This document shows, one piece after another, positions 1 through 6,637 of a stretch of 9,062 nucleotides of DNA. Both the position numbers and the translations under genes were made by a program. The stretch lies in the NCBI GenBank assembly GCA_018699075.1, contig JABIPV010000241.1:1-9062 (forward strand), in the 5' to 3' direction. The notes under the pieces are model-generated. The model was not told where the DNA came from and made no database searches. It saw only the letters and a list, made by a program, of their open reading frames with translations. The stretch's first letter is position 1; each line of letters begins with the position of its first letter. The stretch is from Kordiimonadaceae bacterium. GTDB taxonomy: Bacteria; Pseudomonadota; Alphaproteobacteria; Sphingomonadales; Emcibacteraceae.

Positions 1-224
1 TCCGCTGAGGTTCGATCAAAACCACTGGCAACGCCAGTCATTCCACGAAAGATGTTTCCTGCACCTACCACAAGACACACTTCAGTGCCCATATCTACAA
101 CTGCTTTAATTTCCTCAGCAACACGCTTAACAACATCCGGTGAAATACCATAATCTTGTTCACCCATAAGGGCTTCACCCGATAACTTTAACAATACACG
201 CTTATACTGAGGTTCGATAGCCAT
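1..224 (-). CDS. pyrH: UMP kinase PyrH, N-terminal part (runs off the left edge)
   Basis: Uridylate kinase phosphorylates UMP to UDP with ATP in the cytoplasm, the committed step from UMP to the other pyrimidine nucleotides. Only the first 74 codons are present. The start reads MAIEPQYKRVLLKLSGEALM and continues into a VGAGNIFRG motif near residues 52-60. These match the amino-acid-kinase fold: the KLSGEAL phosphate-binding strand and the GGGN(I/L)FRG nucleotide loop. The second glycine of that loop is alanine here (GAGN), a mild substitution. Two in-frame ATGs exist, at 239 and 224. I chose 224 because a GGAG Shine-Dalgarno core (234-237) lies 9 nt upstream of it, while nothing comparable precedes 239, and because homologues begin close to the YKR motif. 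It follows rpsB-tsf in the conserved order. The gap to tsf holds a large hairpin that may uncouple its expression. The family call is secure; the C-terminal half cannot be judged. Confidence 0.95.
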   Translation of the reverse strand, partial: MAIEPQYKRVLLKLSGEALMGEQDYGISPDVVKRVAEEIKAVVDMGTEVCLVVGAGNIFRGMTGVASGFDRTSA

Positions 225-232
225 AGAAAGTT

Positions 233-237
233 TCTCC
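233..237 (-). promoter_or_regulatory. Ribosome binding site deciding the pyrH start
   Basis: On the minus strand the bases read GGAGA, with 8-9 nt before the ATG at 224. The site overlaps the alternative upstream ATG (237-239), so ribosomes using the GGAG element would start at 224. No purine-rich element precedes 239. Confidence 0.6.
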
Positions 238-275
238 ATATTTATAATGTGTACTTTGCTCTAGAGAGAGGCAGA

Positions 276-305
276 TGTCCATTATGTTTTTATATTTTTT
301 GGACA
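276..305 (-). repeat. Small inverted repeat in the pyrH leader
   Basis: The arms TGTCCA and TGGACA (276-281 and 300-305) are perfectly complementary over 6 bp around an 18-nt, almost purely A/T loop. It lies between the large tsf-pyrH palindrome and the pyrH start. No run of T follows on the minus strand, so it is not an intrinsic terminator. It may be a minor leader hairpin or chance in AT-rich sequence. The rest of the 225-387 gap shows no promoter I would defend. Confidence 0.25.
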
Positions 306-315
306 CTATACATAG

Positions 316-366
316 TTCGGGCTCAAATACGAATACATAAGCTGTAATTTCGTAATTGAGCCCGAA
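316..366 (-). repeat. 51-nt near-perfect palindrome between tsf and pyrH
   Basis: Read on the minus strand, the element has outer arms TTCGGGCTCAA and TTGAGCCCGAA (11 bp, perfect). Next come one T-T mismatch, a 6-bp stem TACGAA/TTCGTA, a 2-nt AT bulge on one side, a 4-bp stem TACA/TGTA and a 5-nt GCTTA loop. That is 21 base pairs in 51 nt. It begins 21 nt after the tsf stop codon. The 3' flank (CTATGTATAGTG) has no U-tract in either reading direction, so it does not meet the intrinsic terminator pattern. Candidate roles are an RNase III or 3'-end stabilising site that differentially limits pyrH relative to tsf, an attenuator needing a factor, or one copy of a dispersed palindromic repeat. The structure is seen directly; its function is inferred. 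Confidence 0.8.
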
Positions 367-387
367 TTAAATTAGATTATTTTGAAA

Positions 388-1311
388 TTAGCTACTCATC
401 GCAGCGACTTCTGCTGCAAAGTCTTCTTCTTCTTTTTCAATACCAGCACCAACTTCAAGTCTTACATAACCGGTAAGCTTAATTTCTGTACCTGCATCTT
501 TAGCAGCATTTTCGATCACTTTTGATACTTTAGTTTCGCCGTCAATCACAAATGTTTGTTCAACAAAAACGACTTCTTGATAAAACTTATTCATACGACC
601 AACAATCATTTTTTCAATGATGTTATCTGGCTTTCCAGATTCGCGGGCTTGCTCAACAAGAACAGACTTTTCTCTCTCAACCGCAGCAGGGTCCATATCA
701 GCAATAGTAAGTGACTGTGGATTAGTCGCAGCAACATGCATTGCAAGTTGTTTTCCAAGTGCGTCAAGAACAGCTGCATCAGCATCTGATTCTAGCGCAA
801 CAAGAACAGCAAGCTTACCAAGACCAGGCGTTACAGCATTATGAATATATGTTGAAACAATACCGCTATTTACTGAAAGTCCAGTAGAACGACGGAAAGT
901 CATGTTCTCGCCGATTGTACCAACTGCTTCGGTAATTTCAGCTTCAACGCTTTGTGACGTCCCAGTGTAAGTAGCAGCCTTAGTTGCATCATAATCGCCA
1001 TCATTAGCAAGCGCAACATCAGCAACAACTTTAACAATTGCTTGGAACCCTTCGTTACGAGCAACGAAGTCAGTTTCAGAGTTTACTTCCACCACAACAG
1101 CGCTTGGTCCGTTTGAGGCAACAGCCACAAGACCTTCAGCAGCCACACGGCCAGATTTTTTCTCAGCTTTTGAGATACCTTTTTGACGGAGCCAATCCAT
1201 TGAAGCTTCGATGTCGCCATCATTTTCGCTTAATGCTTTTTTACAATCCATCATACCTGCGCCTGATTTATCGCGCAGTTCTTTAACAAGAGCGGCAGTA
1301 ATTTGAGCCAT
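388..1311 (-). CDS. tsf: Translation elongation factor Ts
   Basis: EF-Ts is the guanine-nucleotide exchange factor that recharges EF-Tu by expelling GDP. The 307-residue protein begins MAQITAALVKELRDKSGAGM, the standard N-terminal UBA-like domain (about 1-55). It then carries the EF-Tu-contacting TDFVAR motif at 80-85. The core and dimerisation region includes MHVAATNP at 191-198, the counterpart of the helix that inserts into EF-Tu. The length is normal for the family. Two adjacent ATGs occur at 1314 and 1311. I use 1311 because the AGGA element (in AAGGATAG) sits 7 nt before it but only 4 nt before the other, and because family members start MA(Q/E)IT. It lies 24 nt after the rpsB stop, so the two are surely co-transcribed from the rpsB promoter. 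The C-terminus is acidic (EKEEED). No defects are seen. Confidence 0.98.
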   Translation of the reverse strand: MAQITAALVKELRDKSGAGMMDCKKALSENDGDIEASMDWLRQKGISKAEKKSGRVAAEGLVAVASNGPSAVVVEVNSETDFVARNEGFQAIVKVVADVALANDGDYDATKAATYTGTSQSVEAEITEAVGTIGENMTFRRSTGLSVNSGIVSTYIHNAVTPGLGKLAVLVALESDADAAVLDALGKQLAMHVAATNPQSLTIADMDPAAVEREKSVLVEQARESGKPDNIIEKMIVGRMNKFYQEVVFVEQTFVIDGETKVSKVIENAAKDAGTEIKLTGYVRLEVGAGIEKEEEDFAAEVAAMSS

Positions 1312-1335
1312 CATTCTATCCTTGTTCTATATTTA

Positions 1336-2184
1336 TTAAGAAGATTTCTCTTCGGTTTTTGCTTCTACTACTGGTGCTTCTTCAACAACAGCTTCTACTG
1401 CAGCAGCTGCCTCAGCAGGAACTTCTTCAACAGCCACTTCTGGAAGAGCTTCTACTGGTGCTGCATCAGCGCCTGTATCAACACCTTGTGCAGATAATTC
1501 TTGTTGAATACCGTCAAGAACAGCGTCCGCAATCAAATTACAGTAAAGGCCAATTGCACGTGTCGCATCATCGTTACCCGGGATAGGGAAATCGATATTT
1601 TCTGGATCACAGTTTGTATCCAAAATAGCCACTACAGGAATACCAAGCTTTTTAGCTTCGGCAATCGCTAACTCTTCTTTGTTTGTATCAATTACGAAAA
1701 TTGCAGATGGAATACCGCCCATTTCTTTAATACCACCAAGTGAACGTTCAAGTTTGTCACGCTCGCGTGTCATTTGAAGTGTTTCTTTTTTGGTAATACC
1801 CGCAAGATCACCTGAAAGTTTCTCATCAAGAACGTTAAGACGTTTGATTGATTTTGAAATTGTTTCCCAGTTTGTAAGCATACCACCAAGCCAGCGGTGA
1901 TTCACATAATACTGACCACAACGTTTCGCAGCGTCAGCAATTAGGCCGGATGCTTGACGTTTAGTTCCGACAAACAGTACACGACCGCCTGCTGCTGTCA
2001 CATCGCGAATTTGTTCAAGAGCGCGGTGAAGTAGTGGAACAGTGATTGATAAGTTAATAATATGAACTTTGTTTTTTACACCAAATATATAGTCATCCAT
2101 ACGTGGATTCCAACGGTGTTTTTGATGTCCAAAGTGAACGCCAGCTTCGAGAAGCTCACGCATAGTAAATGAAGGCGTAGCCAT
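1336..2184 (-). CDS. rpsB: 30S ribosomal protein S2
   Basis: S2 is a late-assembling 30S protein that bridges head and body of the small subunit and helps recruit S1. The 282 residues start MATPSFTMRELLEAGVHFGH, with the S2 signature around GVHFGHQKHRWNP (15-27), FVGTKRQA (71-78) and NHRWLGGMLTNW (95-106). DTNKEELAIAEA (166-177) and the IPGNDDATRAIGLY segment (201-214) follow. The globular S2 domain ends near residue 230. Residues 233-282 form a low-complexity Ala/Glu/Val/Pro tail ending KTEEKSS, which makes the protein longer than E. coli S2 (about 240). Such acidic tails are common in alphaproteobacterial S2 and are probably disordered. The start at 2184 has an AAGGAA element 7 nt upstream. 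A promoter and structured leader precede it, so S2 autoregulation of rpsB-tsf, as known in E. coli, is plausible here. Confidence 0.98.
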   Translation of the reverse strand: MATPSFTMRELLEAGVHFGHQKHRWNPRMDDYIFGVKNKVHIINLSITVPLLHRALEQIRDVTAAGGRVLFVGTKRQASGLIADAAKRCGQYYVNHRWLGGMLTNWETISKSIKRLNVLDEKLSGDLAGITKKETLQMTRERDKLERSLGGIKEMGGIPSAIFVIDTNKEELAIAEAKKLGIPVVAILDTNCDPENIDFPIPGNDDATRAIGLYCNLIADAVLDGIQQELSAQGVDTGADAAPVEALPEVAVEEVPAEAAAAVEAVVEEAPVVEAKTEEKSS

Positions 2185-2292
2185 AATTAAATTCCTTTTC
2201 CGGTTAATCCTCTGCGAGTGCTGAGTTCATTATGAACACCGGTGTGTCGATCCCAATATGTAGGGGATAAACAAATACTCGCATGTGAAAGT
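2185..2292 (-). promoter_or_regulatory. Structured rpsB mRNA leader, candidate autoregulatory element
   Basis: The leader is about 108 nt if transcription starts at the A at 2292. A perfect 7-bp helix, TGCGAGT (2277-2283) with ACTCGCA (2213-2219), closes it about 9 nt after the predicted start. Inside are ATCCC/GGGAT (2264-2268 with 2250-2254), the self-complementary ACACCGGTGT (2236-2245) and GTTCA/TGAAC with a 3-nt loop (2233-2237 with 2225-2229). CCGGT at 2238-2242 can also pair with ACCGG at 2200-2204, immediately upstream of the Shine-Dalgarno, giving a possible pseudoknot. The E. coli rpsB leader is known to mediate S2 feedback on rpsB-tsf. That this leader does the same is my inference, and I do not know whether it matches a described RNA family. 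Confidence 0.55.
2192..2197 (-). promoter_or_regulatory. rpsB Shine-Dalgarno sequence
   Basis: The minus strand reads AAGGAA, 7 nt before the rpsB ATG at 2184. The ACCGG that could pair back to the leader (2200-2204) ends only 2 nt upstream of it, so structure there could block ribosome entry. Confidence 0.7.
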
Positions 2293-2298
2293 AAGCGG

Positions 2299-2327
2299 GT
2301 AATACACCTATGCCATAGGGATATCAA
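2299..2327 (-). promoter_or_regulatory. Promoter for rpsB-tsf (sigma-70 type)
   Basis: On the minus strand a -35 box TTGATA (2322-2327) is followed by exactly 17 nt and a -10 box TATTAC (2299-2304). The predicted start is a purine at about 2292, 7 nt beyond the -10 box. The -35 is preceded by CC, matching the CTTGAC-like form common in Alphaproteobacteria. It sits between the Nudix stop and rpsB, where a promoter for the ribosomal operon is expected. Confidence 0.65.
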
Positions 2328-2334
2328 GGGTTTT

Positions 2335-2349
2335 TTACGAAAATCGTAA
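2335..2349. repeat. Short inverted repeat after the Nudix gene
   Basis: TTACGA and TCGTAA form a perfect 6-bp stem with a 3-nt loop, 8 nt after the Nudix stop codon. On the minus strand it is followed by AAAAA rather than a U-tract, so it does not qualify as an intrinsic terminator for the upstream operon. On the plus strand it is followed by a loose T-rich stretch, but no gene lies there. The stem has only two G/C pairs and would be weak. Apart from the rpsB promoter and leader, I see nothing else in 2185-2357. Confidence 0.3.
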
Positions 2350-2357
2350 GATTTTAT

Positions 2358-3092
2358 TCAACTAATATTTTTCGCCCCTGGATGCATATTGCTTTGATCC
2401 ACTTCACCGTAGCCCGCAGCAGGGTCAATCGTGCGAATTCCATTGATCACTTCTGGCTCTACAGTAATGATTTTTCGTCCCTTTGCTTGCATAAATGCCT
2501 CTGCAACTGTCGATGATTGCGCCAATAATTTTAAATTCATGATTGTGGGAAACATCATATCTTCTTTATATTTATCAATAAAATCAAGGGGCTTAACCCA
2601 ACTTAGCCCTACCACTTCACCATGATCTGGGCTGGCAATTTGGCTAACTGGGGCTTTTGCAAGAAAAAAACGGGTATCATAACGCTTAGGGTAAATCCTT
2701 GGCGTAACCCAGCGTGCAAATGGTTTTATTGTATCGAGATTAATTTGAACGTCCGTTGATTTTAAAAATTGCGATATATCAATATCATTATTTAAAAAAC
2801 GTTCTCGATATTGGTCAGATATTGTTTTTTGTACAGATGCATCAATTTCATGACCATTTTGCGTTGCAATAATCAAACCTGATTCTTCAAAAACTTCCCG
2901 AAAAGCTGTATGAATAAATTGATCGAAGTCACCTGTAATATTGCTATCTAGGTCAGAAGCATCAACTTTACCACCGGGAAAAACATACGCACCGCCAGCA
3001 AATACAATGTTATGATGACGTTTGACCATTAATACTTCTAATGCCCCCTCAACGCCGTCCCTAATCACCAAAATGGTTGCGGAATTAATCAT
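2358..3092 (-). CDS. Nudix hydrolase, NUDT19-like with a split Nudix box
   Basis: This is a predicted nucleoside-diphosphate-linked-moiety hydrolase of 244 residues. The N-terminus has the typical ATILVIRDG strand and the VLMVKRHHNIVFAGGAYVFP segment (20-39). The Nudix box begins at G41 (GGKVDASD) and resumes at R65 with REVFEESG (65-72), giving the metal-binding E66, E69 and E70. The distance from G41 to R65 is 24 residues against 14 in the classical box, and the usual Glu at box position 7 is Asp (D47). This split box resembles NUDT19-type proteins, some of which hydrolyse CoA or acyl-CoA, so that substrate class is a reasonable guess but unproven. The ATG overlaps the dnaE stop as TAATG, with only a weak AAAGAA upstream, which suggests translation by re-initiation after dnaE. 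A role in cleaning the dNTP pool is an alternative idea based only on context. No downstream terminator was found. Confidence 0.85.
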   Translation of the reverse strand: MINSATILVIRDGVEGALEVLMVKRHHNIVFAGGAYVFPGGKVDASDLDSNITGDFDQFIHTAFREVFEESGLIIATQNGHEIDASVQKTISDQYRERFLNNDIDISQFLKSTDVQINLDTIKPFARWVTPRIYPKRYDTRFFLAKAPVSQIASPDHGEVVGLSWVKPLDFIDKYKEDMMFPTIMNLKLLAQSSTVAEAFMQAKGRKIITVEPEVINGIRTIDPAAGYGEVDQSNMHPGAKNIS

Positions 3093-6000
3093 TATATTTC
3101 TTTGGCTTCAATGACGCCTTTTAATGACGCCACCGCATTACGAATGGACGGAGATATTTTATATTTATCCTTAAGTTCCACATCCACATCACAGTCAGGA
3201 AAATCGCCTGCGTCTTTGCCTTTAATATTGATTTTAAAAGTTACCCGTCCACGGCCTTTTTTATGGCCGCTAAGAATTTCTTTTATGGCCTCAAGATTGC
3301 TATCGTCTTTCAAATAAATATCAAGCCCAGTTCCTGTACGTAGCGCCGCATTATCAATTGTTTCCATTCCTTGAGCAGTGATCCGGAGGGCACCATCATC
3401 ACTATGCTTTACTTCCGCACTGATAATAACAGAAGTGCCATTTACAAGATAATCATCCGCAGCGTCCAGTGTTTCTGAAAATAAAGTCACCTCAAAGGCA
3501 CCATAACCATCAGAGAGGCTTAAAAATGCATAAGCATTTCCACGCTTTGATTTCATCCGGCGAATACCCTGAATGGTTCCTGCGAGACGGACAAAGCCCC
3601 CCTTTCCCGCTGCACGTTCAGATATTTCATAGCTTGGAATTACTTTTTGTCGTGCAAGTATACTTTTGTAAGCATCAAGCGGGTGGGCAGATAAATAAAA
3701 CCCGACCCCTTCTTGCTCATATTTTAGCCGTTCAATCAATTCCCAGTCATTCACATCGGCAAGTATGATAGACTGCTCTTCGACATGATCACCAAACAAG
3801 CTCACTTGATTGGAATTTCGTTCTTGGGTGGCGAGGCTCATTTCTCTAAGCATCATTTCTACACCACTATAAATTTGAGCGCGGTTTGAAATAATATTAT
3901 CAAACGCCCCTGCTTTAATAAGATTTTCTAATGCACGTTTATTGATCTGACGGGTATCAACACGACTGCAAAAGTCATGCAAGTCTTTAAAAGGACCATT
4001 TTCACTGCGTTCCTCGACAAGGCTTTCCATAGCGGCTACGCCGACATTCTTGAGACCAGCAAGGCCATAACGAACACCACGAAGTTGACCATCGCTTAAA
4101 GCACCACCAAGATTATCTTCGTCTGTCTCGCCCTCAATTACTTCAGCAGAAAATTCGACTTGAGATTTATTGATATCTGGCGGCAGGATAGGAATTTTTA
4201 AATTAATAAGTTCCTGTTTAAAAACCTGTAATTTATCCGTATTGGTCAAATCCAGCGTCATAATCGCGGCCATAAATTCAACCGTATAGTTGGCTTTTAG
4301 ATAGGCAGTATGATAAGAAACCAAAGCATACGCAGCGGCATGACTTTTGTTAAAGCCGTAACCCGCAAATTTTGCCACTTGATCAAAAATACCCGCAGCT
4401 TGCTTAGGGTCAACGCCTTTTTTATCCGCACCATCCTGAAACCTTTCACGCTGTTTATCCATTTCAGACGCAATTTTCTTACCCATCGCACGGCGAAGTA
4501 AATCCGCATCACCGAGACTATAATCCGCAAGGATTTGAGCGATTTGCATCACCTGTTCTTGGTAAATAATAACGCCATATGTTTCGGTAAGTATCCCTTC
4601 GAGTAATGGATGAAGGTAATCCGGTTCTTCTTCATCGTGTTTACAGGCAATATAGCGGGGAATATTATCCATTGGCCCTGGACGATATAAAGCTACCACC
4701 GCAATGATATCTTCGAACATATCTGGTTTTAAATTCATAAGAACGCTCTGCATTCCTGAACTTTCTAATTGGAAGATACCAACCGTATGACCACTACACA
4801 TTAAATCATATGACGGTGTGTCATCGAGCGGCGCGTTTTCCAGATCAACTTCAATATCACGTGCGCTAATATATTCCACAGCCTTTTTAAGCACCGTCAG
4901 CGTTTTTAGGCCCAAGAAGTCGAACTTTACCAACCCGGCTTGTTCCACATACTTCATATTATATTGGGTCACCGGCATATCGGAACGCGGATCACGGTAA
5001 AGCGGCACCAACTGATTAAGAGGACGGTCGCCAATCACCACACCAGCTGCATGGGTTGAGGCGTGCCGAAATAACCCTTCTAACTGTAAGGCAATATCAA
5101 TTAATCGCGATGTGTTGGCATCATTCTTAATTTCTTCGCGGAGTTTTTTTTCACTTTCAATAGCTTCTCCCAGCGTCATGGGATTGGCAGGATTACTAGG
5201 AATTAACTTTGATAATCTATCCACTTGTCCGTACGGGATTTGTAGCACCCGTCCCACATCACGCACCACAGCGCGGGCTTGAAGTTTACCAAATGTAATA
5301 ATCTGCGCCACTTGATCATGGCCATATTTATCCTGCACATATTCGATCACCAAGCCACGTTTATCTTGGCAAAAATCAATATCAAAATCGGGCATGGATA
5401 CCCGTTCCGGATTTAAAAACCGTTCGAACAGCAGTCCAAATTTTAACGGATCAAGGTCCGTGATTTTTAGCGCCCAAGCAACAACAGAACCCGCCCCAGA
5501 TCCACGCCCCGGTCCCACGGGAATATCATTATCTTTTGACCATTGAATAAAATCCGCAACAATTAAGAAATATCCTGGAAACTCCATATTAATGATGATA
5601 CCAAGCTCATATTCCATACGGTCAATATATACCTTTGCAAGTTCAGCACGCTTATCAGGGTCCTTTTCATCGCCGTAGACATGTTTTTCAAGTCTTAATT
5701 CCAACCCTTCTTTTGTCAATTTACGTAAACTTTCACTTTCATCCATTGTTTCATCAATGGTGAAGTTCGGTAAAATAGGATCAATGGTTGGTACTATAAA
5801 AGCGCACCTTTGGGCAATTACCACGGTATTACTTATCGCTTCTGGTAGGTCCTTAAATAGTTCGACCATTTCTGCGGTTGATTTAAAATAATGTTCCGGT
5901 GTTTCGGTTCTTCTATCGGTTTGATCGACATAATTACCACCCGCAATACATAAGAGCGCATCATGGGCTTCGTACATTTTGCGCGTTGGAAAAAACACCT

Positions 6001-6625
6001 GATTGGTGGCGACCAGGGGTATATCAAATTTATAGGCTAAATCTAAAAACGTTGCTTCGAGTTCATTTTCTATATTCAGTTTATGACGACCAAGTTCCAT
6101 ATAAATTCGGCCGGCAAAAATGCTGTTTAGAAATATCAAGCATTCTTCAGCTTTTTCTGGTTGATTATCCTGTAAATATTTTCCCACAGAACCATTAACA
6201 CCGCCCGTCAAGCAAATCAGATCGCCTGTATATCCTTCTAAATCCGTCAAAGAAATTTGCGGCGTTTCCAGTGCGTCAGATTCCAAATGAGCTTTACTGA
6301 CGAGTACCATCAAATTTTCATAGCCAACTTGTGTCTGCGCAAGCAAAACTATCCAACCAGGCTCAGGTTTTTTTTGATTAAGGCTATCGCCTTCAACTTC
6401 ATGGCGGATCGCAATAGTGCAGCCGATGATCGGTTGAATACCTTTAGGTGGTAAGTTAAGTGAAGCATCCAAAGCCCCAAACAAATTATTGGTATCGGTA
6501 ATGGCTACCGCAGGCATTTTGTTACCAATACAATGTTTCGCCAAATCTTTTACTTGTACGGCGCCTTCCGCCAGTGAATATGCAGAATGTAACCTTAGGT
6601 GAATGAATTGATTTTTTTCAGGCAT
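3092..6625 (-). CDS. dnaE: DNA polymerase III alpha subunit (DnaE1 type)
   Basis: This is the catalytic subunit of the replicative polymerase. Its 1177 residues are full length for the DnaE family. Domain order: PHP domain (about 5-280, starting FIHLRLHSAYS); polymerase core with GPGRGSGAGS (371-380) and PDFDID (412-417); the third aspartate in VKFDFLGLKTL at D569; fingers and little-finger region with YRPGPMDNIPRY (647-658); tandem helix-hairpin-helix (about 850-905); a clamp-binding motif QVSLF (940-944); OB fold (about 1010-1090); and a short C-terminal tau-binding region. D413, D415 and D569 correspond to E. coli D401, D403 and D555. The PHP metal ligands are partly lost (HLRLH in place of HLHxH, and ITDTNN in place of TDHGN), so proofreading probably comes from a separate DnaQ. 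The NPANP insert at 478-482 is alphaproteobacterial in style. No clear Shine-Dalgarno precedes the ATG, which is 12 nt after the DUF1761 stop, so coupling is likely. Confidence 0.98.
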   Translation of the reverse strand: MPEKNQFIHLRLHSAYSLAEGAVQVKDLAKHCIGNKMPAVAITDTNNLFGALDASLNLPPKGIQPIIGCTIAIRHEVEGDSLNQKKPEPGWIVLLAQTQVGYENLMVLVSKAHLESDALETPQISLTDLEGYTGDLICLTGGVNGSVGKYLQDNQPEKAEECLIFLNSIFAGRIYMELGRHKLNIENELEATFLDLAYKFDIPLVATNQVFFPTRKMYEAHDALLCIAGGNYVDQTDRRTETPEHYFKSTAEMVELFKDLPEAISNTVVIAQRCAFIVPTIDPILPNFTIDETMDESESLRKLTKEGLELRLEKHVYGDEKDPDKRAELAKVYIDRMEYELGIIINMEFPGYFLIVADFIQWSKDNDIPVGPGRGSGAGSVVAWALKITDLDPLKFGLLFERFLNPERVSMPDFDIDFCQDKRGLVIEYVQDKYGHDQVAQIITFGKLQARAVVRDVGRVLQIPYGQVDRLSKLIPSNPANPMTLGEAIESEKKLREEIKNDANTSRLIDIALQLEGLFRHASTHAAGVVIGDRPLNQLVPLYRDPRSDMPVTQYNMKYVEQAGLVKFDFLGLKTLTVLKKAVEYISARDIEVDLENAPLDDTPSYDLMCSGHTVGIFQLESSGMQSVLMNLKPDMFEDIIAVVALYRPGPMDNIPRYIACKHDEEEPDYLHPLLEGILTETYGVIIYQEQVMQIAQILADYSLGDADLLRRAMGKKIASEMDKQRERFQDGADKKGVDPKQAAGIFDQVAKFAGYGFNKSHAAAYALVSYHTAYLKANYTVEFMAAIMTLDLTNTDKLQVFKQELINLKIPILPPDINKSQVEFSAEVIEGETDEDNLGGALSDGQLRGVRYGLAGLKNVGVAAMESLVEERSENGPFKDLHDFCSRVDTRQINKRALENLIKAGAFDNIISNRAQIYSGVEMMLREMSLATQERNSNQVSLFGDHVEEQSIILADVNDWELIERLKYEQEGVGFYLSAHPLDAYKSILARQKVIPSYEISERAAGKGGFVRLAGTIQGIRRMKSKRGNAYAFLSLSDGYGAFEVTLFSETLDAADDYLVNGTSVIISAEVKHSDDGALRITAQGMETIDNAALRTGTGLDIYLKDDSNLEAIKEILSGHKKGRGRVTFKINIKGKDAGDFPDCDVDVELKDKYKISPSIRNAVASLKGVIEAKEI

Positions 6626-6637
6626 TTAAATTTTTGA

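Noticed and set aside
237..239. pyrH start at the upstream ATG (MEKLSMAIEP)
   Set aside because: No Shine-Dalgarno precedes it, and its own bases form part of the GGAG element that serves the ATG at 224.
225..315. A dedicated pyrH promoter
   Set aside because: TATAGT and TATAAA-like -10 candidates exist in this AT-rich stretch, but none has a credible -35 box at 16-18 nt.
316..366. Rho-independent terminator for rpsB-tsf
   Set aside because: The stem is long and stable, but the minus-strand 3' flank is CTATGTATAGTG with no U-run, and the plus-strand flank is mixed A/T with no gene to terminate. I list it as a palindrome instead.
1359..1586. Plus-strand reading frame rich in Leu and Gln
   Set aside because: It is the antisense image of the Ala/Glu/Val-rich S2 tail; the low-complexity composition comes from that tail. 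No ribosome site or promoter supports it.
2335..2349. Terminator for the dnaE-Nudix operon
   Set aside because: It is a 6-bp, A/T-dominated stem followed by A's in the direction of transcription.
4297..4530. Minus-strand alternative frame within dnaE
   Set aside because: It overlaps the conserved polymerase core in another frame, with a composition typical of an out-of-frame reading.
6257..6454. Plus-strand open frames inside dnaE, such as this one and 3469-3768
   Set aside because: They lie antisense within a full-length conserved gene, have no recognisable domain and no Shine-Dalgarno, and so are chance openings.
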